Assembly (NCBI GenBank): GCA_963678585.2
Contig: CAXXGA010000002.1
Location: 2,418,001-2,482,000 of the forward strand
DNA: 64,000 nt
Source of the DNA: Breoghania sp963678585
GTDB taxonomy: Bacteria > Pseudomonadota > Alphaproteobacteria > Rhizobiales > Stappiaceae
Reading direction: 5' to 3'
The notes under the pieces are model-generated. The model was given only the letters and a program-made list of their open reading frames with translations. It was not told the DNA's origin and did not search any database. A program made the translations under genes and the position numbers. Positions 52,154-60,360 of this stretch are shown here, one piece after another. Within the stretch, counting starts at the first letter, position 1. The number at the start of each line of letters is the position of its first letter.

Positions 52154-53125
52154 ATGGGACTTCTCGTTGAAGGGAAATGGCAGGACCGCTGGTACGACAC
52201 CAGCAAGAACGGCGGCAAGTTCGTGCGCGAGTCCTCGCAGTTCAGAAACTGGATCACGCCCGACGGTTCCCCCGGCCCGAGCGGCGAAGGCGGCTTTGCG
52301 GCTGAAGCCGGGCGCTACCACCTCTATGTCTCCTACGCCTGCCCTTGGGCCCACCGCACGCTCATCTTCCGCAAGCTGAAGAAGCTTGAGGACATGATTT
52401 CCGTATCCGTCGTGGAGCCCTTGATGCTGGAAGAGGGCTGGACCTTCGCCGAGCCCGAGCCGGTCCATGGTGCAACGAGAGCCTACGAGATCTATCTCGC
52501 AGCCGATGCGAATTATACGGGCCGCGTGACCGTTCCGATCCTGTGGGACAAAAAGCGCAAGACCATCGTCAGCAACGAGAGCGCGGAAATCATCCGCATG
52601 TTCAACAGCGCCTTCGACGGCTTGGGCGCGGCGCGGGGCGACTTCTACCCCGAGGCGCTGCGAAGCGAGATCGACGAGATCAATGCCACCGTCTACGACA
52701 CGGTGAACAACGGCGTCTACAAGGCGGGCTTTGCAACCAGTCAGGAAGCCTATTCCAAGGCGTTCACAGAGCTTTTCGACAGCCTCGATGCGCTGGAAAG
52801 CCGCCTCGCGCGGCACCGCTATCTGGTGGGCGAAACGCTGACGGAGGCCGACTGGCGTCTCTTCACCACGCTGGTGCGCTTCGATGCGGTCTATGTCGGC
52901 CACTTCAAGTGCAACCTGCGCCGCATCGCCGACTATCCGCACCTGTCCAATTACCTGCGCGAGCTTTATCAGGTGCCGGGCATCGCGGAGACGGTCCACA
53001 TGGACCACATCAAGCAGCACTATTACGGCAGCCACAAAACCATCAACCCTTCAGGCGTCGTGCCCGAGGGGCCGGATCTGGACTTCCTGCGTCCCCATGA
53101 CAGGACCCGGCTGGCGGCGGCCTGA
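52154..53125 (+). CDS. Glutathionyl-hydroquinone reductase (xi-class GST, YqjG-like)
   Basis: A 323-residue cytosolic enzyme that removes glutathione from S-glutathionyl-hydroquinones. The catalytic Cys is in YVSYACPWAHRTLIFRKL (Cys near residue 63), the class signature; SVVEPLMLEEGWTF, VTVPILWDKKRKTIVSNES (glutathione site) and the C-terminal helical domain are present. ATG 52154 follows AAAGGA; the open frame six codons longer is less likely. The gene is not near a quinone-degradation cluster. Confidence 0.93.
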   Translation: MGLLVEGKWQDRWYDTSKNGGKFVRESSQFRNWITPDGSPGPSGEGGFAAEAGRYHLYVSYACPWAHRTLIFRKLKKLEDMISVSVVEPLMLEEGWTFAEPEPVHGATRAYEIYLAADANYTGRVTVPILWDKKRKTIVSNESAEIIRMFNSAFDGLGAARGDFYPEALRSEIDEINATVYDTVNNGVYKAGFATSQEAYSKAFTELFDSLDALESRLARHRYLVGETLTEADWRLFTTLVRFDAVYVGHFKCNLRRIADYPHLSNYLRELYQVPGIAETVHMDHIKQHYYGSHKTINPSGVVPEGPDLDFLRPHDRTRLAAA

Positions 53126-53164
53126 CGGCTTCGAGCATCTGACCGCTTCTGCCGCCCCCCGTCC

Positions 53165-53647
53165 CTACCAGATGTCGCCCTGCTGCACACCGACGGCAAT
53201 TTCATCGAGCCGTCGGCGTGTCGCGGCTGTCAGCTCTTCCGGCAGATCGGTCAGCGCGAAGAAACCTGCTTCCGCGATTTCCTTGCTAGGCCGGCCCCGC
53301 TCAGACGAATACGACCACTCGCGAATCACATAGAGCGCCACGTGATTTCGTCGCGAGAGCTTCCTGTTCAGATAGAGCCCGAAGAGCTGCGGCGTGCCGA
53401 CAACCTCGATATTGCCTTCCTCGCGCAACTCCCTGATCACCGAAACCTGCGCGCTTTCCCCCGGATCGACGCCTCCGCCCGGCAGATACCAGCCTGGCAG
53501 ATAGGTGTGGCGCACGAGGAAAACCCGGCCTTCAGCATCGAAAACCGCGGCCCGGACCCCGACCGTCATGGGCCTAAGGACCAGCGTGCCAAGGGCAATC
53601 ATCCGTTGCGTCAACGGCTTAAGCAGGTGGACAATCGACTTGCTCAT
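53165..53647 (-). CDS. Nudix hydrolase
   Basis: A 160-residue protein with a full Nudix box G-x5-E-x7-REuxEExGu in PGGGVDPGES...RELREEGNI (about 66-90). The preceding VFLVRHTYLPGWYLPGG is typical of nucleotide-sugar or NDP hydrolases of this type, but the substrate is unknown. A hydrophobic N-terminus (IALGTLVLRPM) might associate with membranes. Upstream (53671-53703) lies an inverted repeat that could regulate it. Confidence 0.88.
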   Translation of the reverse strand: MSKSIVHLLKPLTQRMIALGTLVLRPMTVGVRAAVFDAEGRVFLVRHTYLPGWYLPGGGVDPGESAQVSVIRELREEGNIEVVGTPQLFGLYLNRKLSRRNHVALYVIREWSYSSERGRPSKEIAEAGFFALTDLPEELTAATRRRLDEIAVGVQQGDIW

Positions 53648-53670
53648 ATGGTGACCACAGCCCTCTCTCT

Positions 53671-53703
53671 AGGCACTTTACTTAACTCGCAAAAGAAGTG
53701 CCT
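53671..53703. promoter_or_regulatory. Inverted repeat AGGCACTT-N17-AAGTGCCT
   Basis: Two 8-bp half-sites (53671-53678 and 53696-53703) separated by 17 bp of AT-richer DNA, 24 bp before the Nudix start. A related GCACTTCT occurs near 53765. The layout is operator-like. Confidence 0.4.
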
Positions 53704-53926
53704 GCACAACACGAAGATTAACGGTTTCTTTCATGCAGTAGACGCATGCCGGACACGCGCATTACGCACTTCTAATGAGAGCGCCCCGATGCCATCTAAG
53801 CATCGCAAAGCAAGTGGGCCCGCAAGCGGGGCCGCGCCGAAAGCCCCCGAAAACCGGAAAGGCGCGCGCCCTGCAAGCCCATAACAGACAACCCAGATCA
53901 GAAAACCCGAGAACCGAGTAAATCTC

Positions 53927-54040
53927 ATGTTCGCCTCGCTGTATGCCGTAGCTCGCCGTCGTCGCTTCCACTGGAAGCCTGCCCTTTCCAACGATCATGG
54001 ACGTCACTCGGTGGTGCTGACCACCTTCCCGTTCAACTGA
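53927..54040 (+). CDS. Candidate 37-residue basic small protein
   Basis: ATG 53927 to TGA 54038-54040. The peptide begins MFASLYAVARRRRFHW and ends VVLTTFPFN. Almost all codons are those favoured by the neighbouring genes (CTG, GTG, ACC, TTC, AAC), which is unusual for a random frame. The ribosome binding site is weak. A hairpin 40 bp downstream could end its transcript. No family is recognised; it might be a small protein or the coding part of a leader or small RNA. Confidence 0.4.
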   Translation: MFASLYAVARRRRFHWKPALSNDHGRHSVVLTTFPFN

Positions 54041-54079
54041 TCTGTTCTTTGCGCGCATCCCCTCCATGCGCAAGCCACC

Positions 54080-54107
54080 TTGCGGACCGGTCCTATCCGG
54101 CCCGCAA
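54080..54107 (+). terminator. Hairpin downstream of the small ORF
   Basis: Arms 54080-54090 and 54097-54107 pair over 11 positions with one mismatch. The U-tract is missing, so termination is uncertain. Confidence 0.35.
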
Positions 54108-54200
54108 TGACGAGATGAGACGCGCCTGACGCGTTTTATCGCCGCCCCGAGAACCGGCGCACCTTGACGCCGGGTGAATGGCGAGGATGATGGCGGCGTC

Positions 54201-55115
54201 ATGTTCAAACTCGCCCATCTTTCCGACCCCCATCTCGGCCCCCTCCCCAGCCCCACGTTGCGCGAGCTCGCTTCAAAGCGTGCGCTCGGCTATCTGAACT
54301 GGCAGCGAAACCGCGCCTCCAAGTTCACCACCGCGCATCTGGACGGGCTTATCGCCGACCTCAAAGACCAGTCCCCCGATCACATTGCGCTGACTGGCGA
54401 TCTCGTCAACATCGCCATCGACGCGGAGCTGGAACCGGCCCGCCGCTGGCTGGATGCACTGGGTCCCGGCGAGGACGTCTCGGTCGTGCCTGGCAACCAC
54501 GATGCCTATGTTCCCGGTGCGCTGCGCAAGGCCGCCGAAATCTGGGCGCCCTACATGCGCGGCGACGGCAATGCCGGCACGGTCAGCTACCCTTATGTCC
54601 GCCGCCGCGGCGACGTCGCGCTGATCGGCGTTTCAAGCGCGCGCGCCTCCGCCCCCTTCATGGCAACCGGCCATGTCAGCACCGGCCAGGCGGAACGGCT
54701 CGCCGCCTGCCTTGAAACCCTCGGGCGCGAGGGCCTTTTCCGTGTCGTGATGATCCACCACCCGCCGGTGCGCGGCGCAACCCACTGGCACAAACGCCTC
54801 GTCGCCGGATCGCGCGTGCGCAAGGCCATCCAGGAAAGCGGCGCGGAACTGGTGCTCCACGGCCATACCCATCTCAACAGCCTTTACTGGCTGAAAGGTC
54901 GCGACGCGCCGGTCCCGGTCGTCTGCGTTCCCGCGGCCTCCAACGCCCCCGGCGGCAGCAAGCCGGGCGCGCGGTTCAACATATTCGAGATCGAACGCGC
55001 AGGCGAAGGCTGGCGCTGCCACTGGCGCGAGCGCGGTTACGTGAAGCCGGGCGAAGGGATCGTGGAAATCAGCGCGCAGGACCTGACCGGCGATATGGCC
55101 GCGGCAGCCGAATAG
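54201..55115 (+). CDS. Calcineurin-like metallophosphoesterase
   Basis: A 304-residue enzyme with a complete two-metal site: AHLSDPHLG (D-x-H), ALTGDLVN (GD), VVPGNHDAYVP (GNHD), VMIHHPPV (H) and LHGHTHLNSLYW (GHxH). The fold matches the CpdA-like/3',5'-cyclic phosphodiesterase group, but the substrate is not shown by sequence. No signal peptide. ATG 54201 starts the fold; an upstream GTG (54174) has no better support. Confidence 0.9.
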   Translation: MFKLAHLSDPHLGPLPSPTLRELASKRALGYLNWQRNRASKFTTAHLDGLIADLKDQSPDHIALTGDLVNIAIDAELEPARRWLDALGPGEDVSVVPGNHDAYVPGALRKAAEIWAPYMRGDGNAGTVSYPYVRRRGDVALIGVSSARASAPFMATGHVSTGQAERLAACLETLGREGLFRVVMIHHPPVRGATHWHKRLVAGSRVRKAIQESGAELVLHGHTHLNSLYWLKGRDAPVPVVCVPAASNAPGGSKPGARFNIFEIERAGEGWRCHWRERGYVKPGEGIVEISAQDLTGDMAAAAE

Positions 55116-55146
55116 GCCACTCCTCGGAAGGCGCGCGCGATATGAA

Positions 55147-55170
55147 AAACCCGCCTCAATCGAGCGGGTT
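55147..55170 (-). terminator. Terminator overlapping the end of the tail-anchored gene
   Basis: A 7-bp AACCCGC/GCGGGTT stem that includes the last codons of the minus-strand gene; on that strand it is followed by TTTTTCAT. Confidence 0.65.
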
Positions 55171-55773
55171 GAAGAACCATGCGTAGCTGATCAGCCCGCC
55201 GACGCCGATGGCGAGCCCGACAAGGAAGGTGCTGAGGGTCGAGGCGATGCCCGACCTTGCGCTCCTGACCTCGCTCGCCGCACCGGCCTTGCGGCGTTCC
55301 TCCGCCTCCACCAGCGCCTTGTCGGCATCCGCGCGAAGCCGCTTCAGCAGCCAGTCGGATTCCAACGCCCGCTCGCGGTCGATCATCCGTTCGGCAACAT
55401 ATTCGGTGACGCAATCGGCCATGGCGGCGGCGGAATCGGTTTCCAGCAGCACCGTGCGGCCAAGCCGCGTGTCCTTGGAAAAACGATAGGTGCGCCGGTC
55501 GCGCGCCATTACCACATGGCTGGTGACATCAACCCACAGCCGCGGCGGGTTACCCGGAACCACCTGAAGCATGAACTGCTCGTCGTTTTCCGGGATCTCG
55601 CGGCAAACGCCGTCCAGTTCCTCAGCGAGAATGTCGAGCCGGGCCTTTTCGGTTTCCTGCAGATCGATGATGACGTCGGTGCGCTCGGCTTCCGCCAGCC
55701 GGACCTTGCGCATTGCCTCGCGCAGGCTGCGCACCTTGGCATGCGGCACAACATTATCGGCCCGTTCGCTCAT
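55156..55773 (-). CDS. Unknown protein with a C-terminal membrane anchor
   Basis: A 205-residue protein. The N-terminal half is rich in charged helix (VRSLREAMRKVRLAEAER, DLQETEKARLDILAEELD) and may form a coiled coil. A middle segment VPGNPPRLWVDVTSHVVMARDRRTYRFSKDT looks folded, and a single C-terminal membrane helix (about 180-203) ends NPLD, so it should be tail-anchored facing the cytosol. No named family was recognised. ATG 55773 was chosen; the open frame reaches 55881. A TTAA-N7-TTAA site lies 87 bp upstream, pointing to CtrA control. Confidence 0.7.
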   Translation of the reverse strand: MSERADNVVPHAKVRSLREAMRKVRLAEAERTDVIIDLQETEKARLDILAEELDGVCREIPENDEQFMLQVVPGNPPRLWVDVTSHVVMARDRRTYRFSKDTRLGRTVLLETDSAAAMADCVTEYVAERMIDRERALESDWLLKRLRADADKALVEAEERRKAGAASEVRSARSGIASTLSTFLVGLAIGVGGLISYAWFFNPLD

Positions 55774-55859
55774 CGCCGTCACTTCCCCGAGGTTGAGGCC
55801 GCCGACAATCTTTGCGATCTGTCGTTGCGGAACCTTCCACGTCTTCGCGTCCGAATATA

Positions 55860-55874
55860 TTAATACGTCATTAA
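55860..55874. promoter_or_regulatory. CtrA-type site TTAA-N7-TTAA
   Basis: TTAATACGTCATTAA matches the CtrA consensus half-sites with exact 7-bp spacing. It lies between divergent genes: 87 bp before the tail-anchored unknown (minus) and 100 bp before the YbaK-like gene (plus). Confidence 0.55.
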
Positions 55875-55973
55875 GTAACACGGCGAGAGATTCGTTTCAG
55901 CGTCACGACAGTCTCGACAAGGGTCTTCCCCGACTAATGTCCCCAACATGGTAAACGAGCGCTAGGAAACCAC

Positions 55974-56453
55974 ATGACGATATTACCGTCTGCTGCAGAA
56001 GTGGTTAGAAATGCAGCACAATTAGCCGGATTGGCGATCCACATCGTGGAAGTGCCCGGAACCGCGCGTACCGCTGAGGAAGCCGCGGACTCCGTTGGAA
56101 CCACTGTCGGCCAAATCGTTAAATCGCTCGTATTCCGCGGCAAGGAGAGCGGCAAACCCTACCTGCTGCTGGTCTCAGGCGACAACCGGGTTCACGAAAA
56201 GGGAGTCGCGCGGGATCTTGGGGAATCGCTCGAACGCCCCGATGCCGATTACGTGCGTTCCGTCACCGGCTTCGCCATCGGCGGCATCCCGCCCTTCGGC
56301 CATGCGGAACCGATGGAGATCTACTTGGACGAGGATCTCGTGACCAAGGGAGAGATCTGGGCGGCTGCGGGCACGCCGCGCTGCGTCTTTCCCACCAGCG
56401 CTAAAGACCTGCTGCGCGTCACCGGAGCCAAAGTCATCAAGGTGACCAAATAG
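55974..56453 (+). CDS. YbaK/EbsC-family aminoacyl-tRNA deacylase
   Basis: A 159-residue single-domain editing protein. Family features include TTVGQIVKSLVFRGKESGKPYLLLVSGDNRV (with the catalytic Lys in VKSLVF) and the glycine-rich GFAIGGIPPFGH loop that binds the tRNA 3' end. Relatives (YbaK, ProXp-ala) clear Cys-tRNA-Pro or Ala-tRNA-Pro. Which tRNA is edited cannot be told. Confidence 0.9.
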   Translation: MTILPSAAEVVRNAAQLAGLAIHIVEVPGTARTAEEAADSVGTTVGQIVKSLVFRGKESGKPYLLLVSGDNRVHEKGVARDLGESLERPDADYVRSVTGFAIGGIPPFGHAEPMEIYLDEDLVTKGEIWAAAGTPRCVFPTSAKDLLRVTGAKVIKVTK

Positions 56454-56540
56454 AGCAGGTAAAAGGCGCTCTTGCGGCTTGGCAAAGCAGGAGCGCCAAC
56501 CCCACAATGCCTGCATGAGGCCACCGGAGGGAGAAACAGT

Positions 56541-57674
56541 ATGCTGGTCGATGGAAAGCCCTACCGCACCATTTGGCTGAACGAGGACGGTCGTTCGGTC
56601 GACATCATCGATCAGACCCGTTTCCCGCACGTCTTTTCGCTCATTACCCTGAAGACGATGAAATCCGCAGCCGTCGCCATCCGCACCATGCAGGTGCGCG
56701 GCGCGCCGCTGATCGGGGCGACGGCCGCCTACGGCATGGCGCTCCAGATGGCGGGCGACGACAGCGATGCCGGGCTCAAACATGCCTATGAGACGCTGAT
56801 GGCCACGCGCCCTACCGCGGTGAACCTGCGCTGGGCGCTCGATGAGATGCACGCGCTCCTCAGCCCCCTGCCGCGCACAGAACGCTGCGAACGCGCCTAT
56901 GCCCGCGCCGCCGAAATCTGCGACGAGGACGTGGAGATCTGCGCCTCCATCGGCCGCAACGGTCTGGAGATCGTCCGCGAGATCGCGCGCACCAAGGCTC
57001 CCGGCCAGACGGTCAACATTCTCACCCACTGCAACGCGGGCTGGCTTGCGACCGTCGACTGGGGCACCGCCACCGCGCCGATCTACATGGCCCATGACGA
57101 AGGCATTCCGGTCCATGTGTGGGTGGACGAGACCCGCCCGCGCAATCAGGGCGCAGCACTCACCGCCTGGGAGCTTGGCCGCCACGGCGTGCCGCATACG
57201 GTCATCCCGGACAATTCCGGCGGCCACCTGATGCAGCACGGTGAGGTGGACATGGTGATCGTGGGCACCGACCGCACCACCGCCTCCGGCGATGTCTGCA
57301 ACAAGATCGGGACCTATCTGAAAGCGCTCGCCGCCAAGGATAACGGCGTACCCTTTTACGTGGCGCTTCCCTCCCCCACCATCGATTTCACGCTCAATGA
57401 CGGCCTGCGCGACATTCCCATCGAGCAACGTTCGGGCGACGAGGTCTCGCGCATGACCGGCATGACGAAGGACGGGCGTATCGAGACGGTAGCCATCGTG
57501 GCGGAGGGCTCGCCGGTTGCGAACCACGCCTTCGACGTGACCCCGGCGCGTCTCGTGACCGGCCTCATCACCGAGCGCGGCGTGGTCGCGGCCGACAAGC
57601 AGGCCATCGCCGCCATGTTTCCCGAACGCGTTGCTGAAGCCGCAAGCCAACCCGCCACCGCCACAACGGCCTGA
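56541..57674 (+). CDS. mtnA: S-methyl-5-thioribose-1-phosphate isomerase
   Basis: A 377-residue eIF2B-like isomerase converting methylthioribose 1-phosphate to methylthioribulose 1-phosphate. The catalytic Cys is in THCNAGWLATVDWGTA and the catalytic Asp in VGTDRTTASGDVCNKIGTY. RGAPLIGATAAYG and the PSPTIDF motif are also present. ATG 56541 has GGAGGGAG upstream; the 23-codon longer frame is unlikely. It uses the product of MtnP (33.2 kb), but no mtnB, mtnC, mtnD or mtnK is in the window. Confidence 0.96.
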   Translation: MLVDGKPYRTIWLNEDGRSVDIIDQTRFPHVFSLITLKTMKSAAVAIRTMQVRGAPLIGATAAYGMALQMAGDDSDAGLKHAYETLMATRPTAVNLRWALDEMHALLSPLPRTERCERAYARAAEICDEDVEICASIGRNGLEIVREIARTKAPGQTVNILTHCNAGWLATVDWGTATAPIYMAHDEGIPVHVWVDETRPRNQGAALTAWELGRHGVPHTVIPDNSGGHLMQHGEVDMVIVGTDRTTASGDVCNKIGTYLKALAAKDNGVPFYVALPSPTIDFTLNDGLRDIPIEQRSGDEVSRMTGMTKDGRIETVAIVAEGSPVANHAFDVTPARLVTGLITERGVVAADKQAIAAMFPERVAEAASQPATATTA

Positions 57675-57686
57675 ACGCCTCAGATC

Positions 57687-57701
57687 TTAACCAACCCTTA
57701 A
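57687..57701. promoter_or_regulatory. CtrA-type site TTAA-N7-TTAA
   Basis: TTAACCAACCCTTAA has exact half-sites and 7-bp spacing, and its left half resembles the extended TTAACCAT form. It lies 89 bp before the 99-residue gene next to flhA. Confidence 0.6.
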
Positions 57702-57789
57702 GGCGCGCTACCTGATACTGACTGCGTGCACCTTGCGTCATGCCAGCAAGCAGACGCATCGTCTTGAACAGGCTTTCGGGAACCTGGCC

Positions 57790-58089
57790 ATGGTTGGCTC
57801 AGTCGGCGGTTATCAGAAGCGTTACTCGCTTACGAACGTGAAGAAGTTTTCCTTCGCGGATAACAACGCGACCTGGAAAGCGCGCCGCGCGGCTTCCAAC
57901 GAAAAGTTCTTCGCTCAGCAGACAGCCACTACCAGCCTGTTCTCCACCAGTTCCAACTTCTTCGCCGGGCAGGTCGACCTGACCACCCAGCTCGTTCAGA
58001 CCCGTTTGCAGAACGAGATGAACGAGCGCATCGAGGAACAGCAGAAGAAGCTGGACGACGTCTACTCCGGCCTCGACCTGACGGTCTGA
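57790..58089 (+). CDS. Unknown 99-residue protein beside flhA
   Basis: ATG 57790 opens a 99-residue protein: a basic N-terminus (YQKRYSLTNVKKFSF), a Thr/Ser/Phe/Asn-rich middle (QQTATTSLFSTSSNFFAG) and a Gln/Glu-rich amphipathic helix (RLQNEMNERIEEQQKKLDD), composition reminiscent of flagellar export substrates or chaperone-like proteins. No family was recognised. It converges on flhA and is preceded by a CtrA-type site, so a motility or cell-cycle role is plausible but unproven. Confidence 0.7.
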   Translation: MVGSVGGYQKRYSLTNVKKFSFADNNATWKARRAASNEKFFAQQTATTSLFSTSSNFFAGQVDLTTQLVQTRLQNEMNERIEEQQKKLDDVYSGLDLTV

Positions 58090-58153
58090 CCACAAGGTCG
58101 GATCCCGCCTCGCGCGGTCTGTCCCTCTTCGGCGGCGCGCGAACGTCATTTCC

Positions 58154-60307
58154 CTAGATGGATCCGATGGTCTTCAGCTTGGCGCGGGCGTGGATCTCGC
58201 TCTGGCTCATGACCGTCGTATGCGCGCGGAACCGTTCAACGATGGAACGCACAAAAGGCCGCGCCCCTGCGGAGGTGAGCAGCACGGGTGCTTCGCCGAC
58301 CAGAGCCGCCTTCTCGAAGGCGTCGCGCACCTGGGCAACGAATTCCTGAAGCTTGCTCGGCGGCATCGCCAGATGACGATCGTCGCCTTCTCCCACGATG
58401 GATTCCGCAAACGCCTGCTCCCATTGCGGCGACAGGCTGATCAGCGGCAGATACCCCGCAGGCGAGGCATTGGCCGAGCAGATCTGACGGGCAAGCCGCA
58501 CCCGCACATGCTCGGTTATCGTCTGCGGATTGCGCGTGAAGCCGACAGCTTCGGCGATGCCTTCCAGGATCGTGGAGAGATCGCGAACGGAAACGCGTTC
58601 CGCCAGCAGCATCTGCAGCACACGCTGGATGCCGGAAATGGTGATCTGCGCGGGAACGATATCCTCCACCAGCTTCGCCTGTCCCTCGGGCAGTTCGCCC
58701 AGAAGCTTCTGCACATCCGCATAGGAGAGAAGCTCGGAAACGTTGGCGCGCAGGATTTCGGTGAGATGCGTGGACATGACGGTGGCCGGATCGACGACCG
58801 TATAGCCCTTCAGCGTCGCGTCCTCGCGAAGCGAAGGATCGACCCATGTCGCGGGCAGTCCGAACGTCGGCTCGATGGTGTGGGTACCCGGCAGCTTCAC
58901 CTGCTTGCCCTGCGGATCCATGACCATGAACTGGTTGGCGTGGATCTCGCCCTTTCCGGCCTCCACTTCCTTCACCTTGATGACATACTGGTTCGCACCC
59001 AACTGCACATTGTCGAGAATGCGCACCGGCGGCATGAGAACGCCGAGATCGAAGGCAAGCTGACGGCGCAGGGCCTTGATCTGTTCGGTCAGCTGATCGC
59101 CCGTCACGCTTTCGGAGTTGATCAGCGGCAGCAACGCATAGCCAAGCTCGATGCGCAGATCGTCCATCTTGAGCGCATCGGTGATCGGCGGCTCCGGCGC
59201 GGGCGCGGGCTTGGCCGCTTCCACTTCCGCCGCCACCTTCTCCATTTCCTGCACCTGCTGCTTCTTGTTGCCCTGCGTGGCGAGATAGCCCGCAAGACCG
59301 CCAAGCGCCAGAAACGGGATCATCGGCATACCCGGCAGAAGCGACATGATCACCATGACGCCGGACGACATGCCCAACGCCTTGGGATAGCCGGAGAGCT
59401 GGGTCATCAGCGCCTTGTCGGCCGCGCCCTTCACACCCGCCTTGGAGACAAGCAGGCCCGCAGCGGTGGACACGATCAGCGCCGGGATCTGCGAGACGAG
59501 GCCGTCGCCCACCGTCAGAAGGGTGTAGGAGCGGCCCGCATCGGCAAAGGACATATCGTTCTGGATGACGCCGATGATGATGCCGCCGATCACGTTGATG
59601 AAAGTGATCAGCAGCCCCGCAATAGCGTCGCCGCGCACGAATTTCGATGCACCGTCCATCGCACCGAAGAAGGAAGATTCATCCTCCAGCACCTGACGCC
59701 GCTCACGCGCCTGAGCTTCATCGATGAGACCGGCGGAAAGATCGGCGTCGATCGCCATCTGCTTGCCGGGCATGGCATCGAGGTTAAAGCGCGCGGCCAC
59801 TTCAGCGATACGGCCCGAACCTTTGGTGATGACGACGAAGTTCACGATCACCAAAATGCCGAAGACGATCATTCCGATGACGAAATTGCCGCCCATCACG
59901 AAGTTGCCGAAGGCCTCGATGACATTGCCGGCCGCATCTGCCCCCTCATGTCCCCCGGCCAGAATAAGCCGCGTGGAAGCAAGGTTCAGCGCCAGCCGCA
60001 ACATGGTCGCGATCAGCAGAACGGTCGGGAACGAGGAGAATTCCAGCGGCGTCTGAATGAACAGAGCCGTCATCAGGATCAGCACCGACAACGTGATCGA
60101 CAGCGCAAGAAAGAGATCGAGCAACACCGGCGGCAAGGGCAGGATGAGCACCACGAGGATGGTCATCACTGCAATCGCCAGCGCGAGATCCGGCCGTCGG
60201 AGCAGGTTCAGGGCGGCAGCGAGCCCGGCGCCCCGACCGCCGCCTGCGGGCGGCGAGCCTGCGCGTTCGACTACCGAATTTCCTGCAACACTTGGGACGT
60301 CGCTCAT
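58154..60307 (-). CDS. flhA: Flagellar type III export gate protein FlhA
   Basis: A 717-residue core component of the flagellar export gate. About eight membrane helices (30-345) include the highly conserved FHIPEP region, whose segment RFNLDAMPGKQMAIDADLSAGLID is clear. The cytoplasmic C-terminal part (about 380-715) has the ring-forming and chaperone-docking subdomains (QLGANQYVIKVKEVEAG, LSTILEGIAEAVG). ATG 60307 is chosen (GAGG upstream). It lies 53 bp after flbD, the end of the fliF-type operon in this window. Confidence 0.97.
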   Translation of the reverse strand: MSDVPSVAGNSVVERAGSPPAGGGRGAGLAAALNLLRRPDLALAIAVMTILVVLILPLPPVLLDLFLALSITLSVLILMTALFIQTPLEFSSFPTVLLIATMLRLALNLASTRLILAGGHEGADAAGNVIEAFGNFVMGGNFVIGMIVFGILVIVNFVVITKGSGRIAEVAARFNLDAMPGKQMAIDADLSAGLIDEAQARERRQVLEDESSFFGAMDGASKFVRGDAIAGLLITFINVIGGIIIGVIQNDMSFADAGRSYTLLTVGDGLVSQIPALIVSTAAGLLVSKAGVKGAADKALMTQLSGYPKALGMSSGVMVIMSLLPGMPMIPFLALGGLAGYLATQGNKKQQVQEMEKVAAEVEAAKPAPAPEPPITDALKMDDLRIELGYALLPLINSESVTGDQLTEQIKALRRQLAFDLGVLMPPVRILDNVQLGANQYVIKVKEVEAGKGEIHANQFMVMDPQGKQVKLPGTHTIEPTFGLPATWVDPSLREDATLKGYTVVDPATVMSTHLTEILRANVSELLSYADVQKLLGELPEGQAKLVEDIVPAQITISGIQRVLQMLLAERVSVRDLSTILEGIAEAVGFTRNPQTITEHVRVRLARQICSANASPAGYLPLISLSPQWEQAFAESIVGEGDDRHLAMPPSKLQEFVAQVRDAFEKAALVGEAPVLLTSAGARPFVRSIVERFRAHTTVMSQSEIHARAKLKTIGSI

Positions 60308-60360
60308 CAAATGGCCTCGATCAGGTGCGCGTCGGCGCAATCAGACATGCGTTCACGCCC

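Larger units (their letters stand above)
53648..54200. other. Intergenic region, 553 bp, with possible small genes
   Basis: No large gene is supported between the Nudix and phosphoesterase genes. It holds the inverted repeat at 53671, a 31-codon basic frame at 53789-53884 (weak), a better 37-codon frame at 53927-54040, and a hairpin at 54080-54107 (11-bp stem with one mismatch, 6-nt loop) that could end a short transcript. Confidence 0.45.

Noticed and set aside
53789..53884. 31-codon basic frame (MPSKHRKASGPASG start)
   Set aside because: Low-complexity Ala/Pro/Lys/Gly content and no ribosome binding site. It was kept only as context for the neighbouring 37-codon frame.
57720..57745. Possible sigma-54 promoter before the 99-residue gene
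   Set aside because: A GTGCACCTTGCG stretch recalls the -12 half, but there is no GG at the -24 position with the right spacing.
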